A stretch of DNA of 6,625 nucleotides from the NCBI GenBank assembly GCA_038250135.1, contig JBBSCP010000266.1:1-6625 (forward strand), written 5' to 3'. The notes beneath the pieces were generated by a model that saw only the letters and a list, made by a program, of their open reading frames with translations, was not told the DNA's origin and ran no database searches. The position numbers and the translations under genes were made by a program. This DNA is from Falsiroseomonas sp038250135. Its GTDB lineage: Bacteria; Pseudomonadota; Alphaproteobacteria; Acetobacterales; Acetobacteraceae. Below are positions 4,324 to 6,625 of this stretch, piece by piece; the stretch's first letter is position 1, and each line of letters starts with the position of its first letter.

Positions 4324-4629
4324 TCAGCCTTCCCGCGGGAGCCGCCGCTTTTCCGCCAGCGCCGCCTTCGAGAGAAGATGCGCCGTCACCGGGGCGGTGA
4401 TCACCAGGAACAGCGTGATCGCCAATGCCCGAAAGCTCACGCCCTCTCCGGCTTGCACGATCGAGGCGATCAGGAGCGCGCCCACACCCAGCGTCGTGGC
4501 CTTTGTCGGCCCATGCAGGCGCGTGAAGAAGTCGGGCAGACGCGCGAGACCGATCGAGCCCAGCAGGGCAAAGGCGCCGCCGATCAGCAGCAGCACGCTT
4601 ACCGCGATCTCGGTCCATTCGACGCTCAT
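4324..4629 (-). CDS. mnhG: Na+(K+)/H+ antiporter subunit G
   Basis: The 101-residue protein matches the MnhG/MrpG/PhaG family. It has three hydrophobic segments (about 8-28, 45-60 and 66-87) and the family core SIGLARLPDFFTRLHGPTKA (25-44) leading into TTLGVG. It is a small subunit of the Mrp antiporter complex in the inner membrane and is needed for assembly or activity in characterised systems. The ATG (4629) overlaps the mnhF stop by 4 bp as ATGA, and GGGAGA lies 9 nt upstream on the minus strand, so the start is secure although the frame stays open further upstream as the shadow of mnhF/mnhE. It is the last gene of the operon; no clear terminator follows. The basic C-terminus EKRRLPREG is probably cytoplasmic. 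Confidence 0.92.
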   Translation of the reverse strand: MSVEWTEIAVSVLLLIGGAFALLGSIGLARLPDFFTRLHGPTKATTLGVGALLIASIVQAGEGVSFRALAITLFLVITAPVTAHLLSKAALAEKRRLPREG

Positions 4630-4895
4630 TCGATGATGTCTCCCGACAGGATGAATTTGCAAAGGGCCACGGTGCCCACGAAGCCCATCATGGCGATGAT
4701 CAGCGCAGCCTCGAAATACACCGCGCTGCCCAGGACGATTCCCAGCAGCATGACCAGGCCGATCACGTTGATGCCGAGGGTGTCGAGCGCCAGGATTCGG
4801 TCGGGCAGGCTCGGCCCGCGCACGAGCCGCCAGAGGTTCAGCGCCATTGCCAGCACGACCATGCCGATGGCGAATGGAAGCACGATGTTCAGCAT
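4626..4895 (-). CDS. mnhF: Na+(K+)/H+ antiporter subunit F
   Basis: The 89-residue protein has the MnhF/MrpF/PhaF layout: a first membrane helix (about 3-22), the hallmark LVRGPSLPDRILALDTLG (24-41), and two more helices (about 43-60 and 62-82) ending in KFILSGDIIE. It is a small membrane subunit of the Mrp complex; in some bacteria the family member also affects bile-salt or arsenite transport. The ATG at 4895 overlaps the mnhE stop as ATGCTGA (7 bp), with GAAAGG 7 nt upstream. The same frame stays open back to 5630, but that is antisense-like shadow coding with no family similarity, so the short start is chosen. The stop overlaps mnhG by 4 bp. Confidence 0.92.
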   Translation of the reverse strand: MLNIVLPFAIGMVVLAMALNLWRLVRGPSLPDRILALDTLGINVIGLVMLLGIVLGSAVYFEAALIIAMMGFVGTVALCKFILSGDIIE

Positions 4896-5371
4896 GCGAA
4901 GGCCTTTCGAAGAGGCGTTTCGTAACGGGTCTTGATCTCGGCGATGGCGGCGTCCGCATCTGTGACGTGCAGGGCATGCACCAGCAGGACGCCATCCTCG
5001 ATATCGATGGAAACGGTTCCTGGCGTCAGCGAGACAATGCTGCCGAGCAGTGAGGCGACGAACGGATCGCGAATGTCGAGCGGCACCTCCAGGAAGGCCG
5101 GCCGCAACTGGCCGACAGGCCCGAGCACGCGCCGCGCCACTTCGAGGTTCGCCACCACGATGTCGGCCAGCACGCGCAGGGTCAGCAGCAGCGCGGCAAT
5201 CGGGTCCGCAAGCCGCGGCCGGTCGGGCCAGAAGCCCCGCGTCAGCCAGGGCAGCACCAGCGCCAGCGACAGGCCGATCAGGATCTGGCCCAGCGTCGGC
5301 GCCGGTGCCAGCACCAGCCACAGCCCGAGGATGAGCAGGCTGAGCACCGGCATGGGAAGGATGCGCCTCAT
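4889..5371 (-). CDS. mnhE: Na+(K+)/H+ antiporter subunit E
   Basis: The 160-residue protein fits MnhE/MrpE/PhaE. Two hydrophobic segments at the N-terminus (about 7-22 and 28-44) are followed by a third around 57-76. A soluble C-terminal domain then carries the family signature SLTPGTVSIDIEDG (114-127) and VLLVHALHV (128-136), ending in a helix DADAAIAEIKTRYE. It belongs to the Mrp antiporter complex, where it is the subunit with the large cytoplasmic tail. The start ATG overlaps the mnhD stop by 4 bp (ATGA at 5371-5368), so translation is coupled, and the stop overlaps mnhF. Length is normal and no damage is visible. Confidence 0.93.
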   Translation of the reverse strand: MRRILPMPVLSLLILGLWLVLAPAPTLGQILIGLSLALVLPWLTRGFWPDRPRLADPIAALLLTLRVLADIVVANLEVARRVLGPVGQLRPAFLEVPLDIRDPFVASLLGSIVSLTPGTVSIDIEDGVLLVHALHVTDADAAIAEIKTRYETPLRKAFAC

Positions 5372-6625
5372 GGCGCACGCCCCGGCGGCAGCACGGCCTC
5401 GATGTAGATCTGGCGCGCCATGATCTGCTCAGCCGTGGCGCGCGCATAGGCGGAGAGGGGGCCCGCGCCCAGCACCAGCGCCGGCACGAAGCCCATGGCC
5501 AGCAATAGCGCCCCCACGCGGCGACCGGCACCTTCGGCCGGCGGCGGGACACGGGTGCCCGCCAGGGACTCGGGCGGCGGTTCCCAGAAAATGACGCTGG
5601 CCCCCCGCGCCAATCCGAGCGCCGCGACAAAGCCCGACACGATGAGGATGGCCCAGAAGGCGTAGCCCATTGCGCCCGCCGGCGTCGCCGTCAGCAGCAT
5701 CACCTTGCCCAGGAAGCCCGAGAGTGGTGGCAGCCCCGCCACCGCCACCGCCAGCGCCAGAAAGCCCGCCGCCAGCCATCCCGTGCCAGACAGGCGCGCG
5801 GCGCGGATGAAGCAGTCCTCCGCCGGGCCGCGCTGCTCGGCAATGCGCCCGGCCATCAGGAAGAGTGCCGCCGTGACCAGTGTCGTATGCGGAAGGTAGT
5901 AGAGCATGGCCGCCAGCATCGGCACGCCGCCCACCGCAATGGCCGCCGCCAGGATGCCGGTTGAGAGCACCAGCAGATGCGCCACCACCACGGCCAGGCG
6001 CGGCGCCGCCAGCGCGCCCATCGTCGCCACCGCCATCGTCGCCAGTGCCACGGGCATCAGCCAGGGCAGCAGCAGCCCCTCCGCGACCGGGGCCTCGAAG
6101 CTGACGGAGGAAAGCCGCAGCAGGGCATAGACGCCGACCTTGGTCAGCACAGCGAAAAGTGCCGCGACCGGCGCCGTGGCTGCCGGATAGGCATTCGGCA
6201 GCCAGAAGCCGAGCGGCATCAGCGCCGATTTCAGGACGAAGACGATCACCAGCAGCGCCAGCGCCGTCCGCACCAGGGCGGCATCCTCCGGCGGCACGGT
6301 CGCGAGGCGTTGCGCCACATCGGCCAGGTTCAGCGTTCCCAGCATCCCGTAGAGCAGCCCGAGCGCGATCAGGAACAGCACCGAGCCGACCAGATTCAGC
6401 GCGACATAATGCATCCCCGCCCGCGCCCGCGCCGCGCCGCCGCCATGGGCCAGCAGCCCGTAGGAGGCGATCAGCAGCACCTCGAAAAACACGAACAGGT
6501 TGAACAAATCGCCGGTCAGGAAGGCGCCGTTCAACCCGGCCAACTGCATCTGGAAGAAGACATGGAAATGCGGACCCTTCCGGTCCGTCCCGCCGGTCGC
6601 CGAGAGCAGGGCCGGAATGGCGATG
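5368..6625 (-). CDS. mnhD: Na+(K+)/H+ antiporter subunit D (5' end beyond the window)
   Basis: 418 residues are present and the frame is open to the right edge, so roughly the first 80-100 residues of an approximately 500-residue protein are missing. The visible part begins with GPHFHVFFQMQLAGLNGAF and LTGDLFNLFVFFEVLLIASY, the highly conserved third-to-fifth helix region of MnhD/MrpD. The Glu of FFEV is the membrane Glu shared with complex I NuoL/M/N. Further on it has VLKSALMPLGFWLPNAYP and LFAVLTKVGVYALLR, with the two membrane Lys residues of the proton path, then many hydrophobic helices. It is a main ion-translocating subunit of the Mrp complex, which exchanges Na+ or K+ for H+ at the inner membrane. 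An ATG at 6549 is internal, not the start. mnhA-C are expected just right of the window. Confidence 0.95.
   Translation of the reverse strand, partial: IAIPALLSATGGTDRKGPHFHVFFQMQLAGLNGAFLTGDLFNLFVFFEVLLIASYGLLAHGGGAARARAGMHYVALNLVGSVLFLIALGLLYGMLGTLNLADVAQRLATVPPEDAALVRTALALLVIVFVLKSALMPLGFWLPNAYPAATAPVAALFAVLTKVGVYALLRLSSVSFEAPVAEGLLLPWLMPVALATMAVATMGALAAPRLAVVVAHLLVLSTGILAAAIAVGGVPMLAAMLYYLPHTTLVTAALFLMAGRIAEQRGPAEDCFIRAARLSGTGWLAAGFLALAVAVAGLPPLSGFLGKVMLLTATPAGAMGYAFWAILIVSGFVAALGLARGASVIFWEPPPESLAGTRVPPPAEGAGRRVGALLLAMGFVPALVLGAGPLSAYARATAEQIMARQIYIEAVLPPGRAP

Noticed and set aside
4161..4400. 79-codon plus-strand open frame over the mnhG 3' end
   Set aside because: Its second half is antisense to mnhG, and the first half has no motif or ribosome site.
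4895..5630. Long upstream extension of the mnhF frame
   Set aside because: The extension is antisense-like Ala/Arg/Pro-rich shadow of mnhE and mnhD. MnhF similarity starts exactly at the ATG at 4895, which has a ribosome site.

Overview
The window reads as a high-GC alphaproteobacterial chromosome. The codon usage, the mnh/mrp gene order, the style of the BrnT-type toxin-antitoxin pair and the phage and RHS remnants all resemble Acetobacteraceae (Roseomonas-like). That placement is an inference from familiarity; no search was run.

Layout. The left 2.46 kb is an accessory, decaying region. It starts with the tail of a truncated IS3-type transposase (2-229) that runs in frame into a piece of an RHS/YD-repeat protein (230-805). 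A small unrecognised reverse-strand ORF follows (844-1005). Next is an intact two-gene toxin-antitoxin operon on the plus strand (1077-1659): a BrnT/DUF497 toxin and an XRE-type helix-turn-helix antitoxin. After a palindrome and an AT-rich patch comes a broken lambda-type phage portal fragment (1831-2085). It ends exactly where a 210-bp array of four nested hairpins begins (2082-2291). A possible fragment of a HlyD-like secretion adaptor (about 2324-2461) abuts the next gene.

The right part is mostly housekeeping transport, all on the minus strand. An intact Na+/Ca2+ exchanger of the CaCA family (YrbG-like) occupies 2462-3472. About 850 bp without an intact gene follow (3473-4323), holding one recognisable remnant of an acyl-/acetyl-CoA synthetase C-terminal domain. 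Then come four translationally coupled genes, mnhD (5' end beyond the window), mnhE, mnhF and mnhG (6625 down to 4324), which are the distal half of an Mrp/Mnh/Pha multisubunit Na+(K+)/H+ antiporter operon. MnhD-G form part of one membrane complex that exports monovalent cations against protons. The neighbouring CaCA exchanger also couples cation gradients, but nothing shows that the two are co-regulated.

The most notable signal is the hairpin array at 2082-2291. Read carefully, it is an inverted dimer: two 107-bp modules of 53-bp hairpin, 12-bp spacer and 42-bp hairpin, placed head to head and sharing a central CTAG. The paired arms differ between modules mostly by compensatory changes, so structure rather than sequence appears to be preserved.
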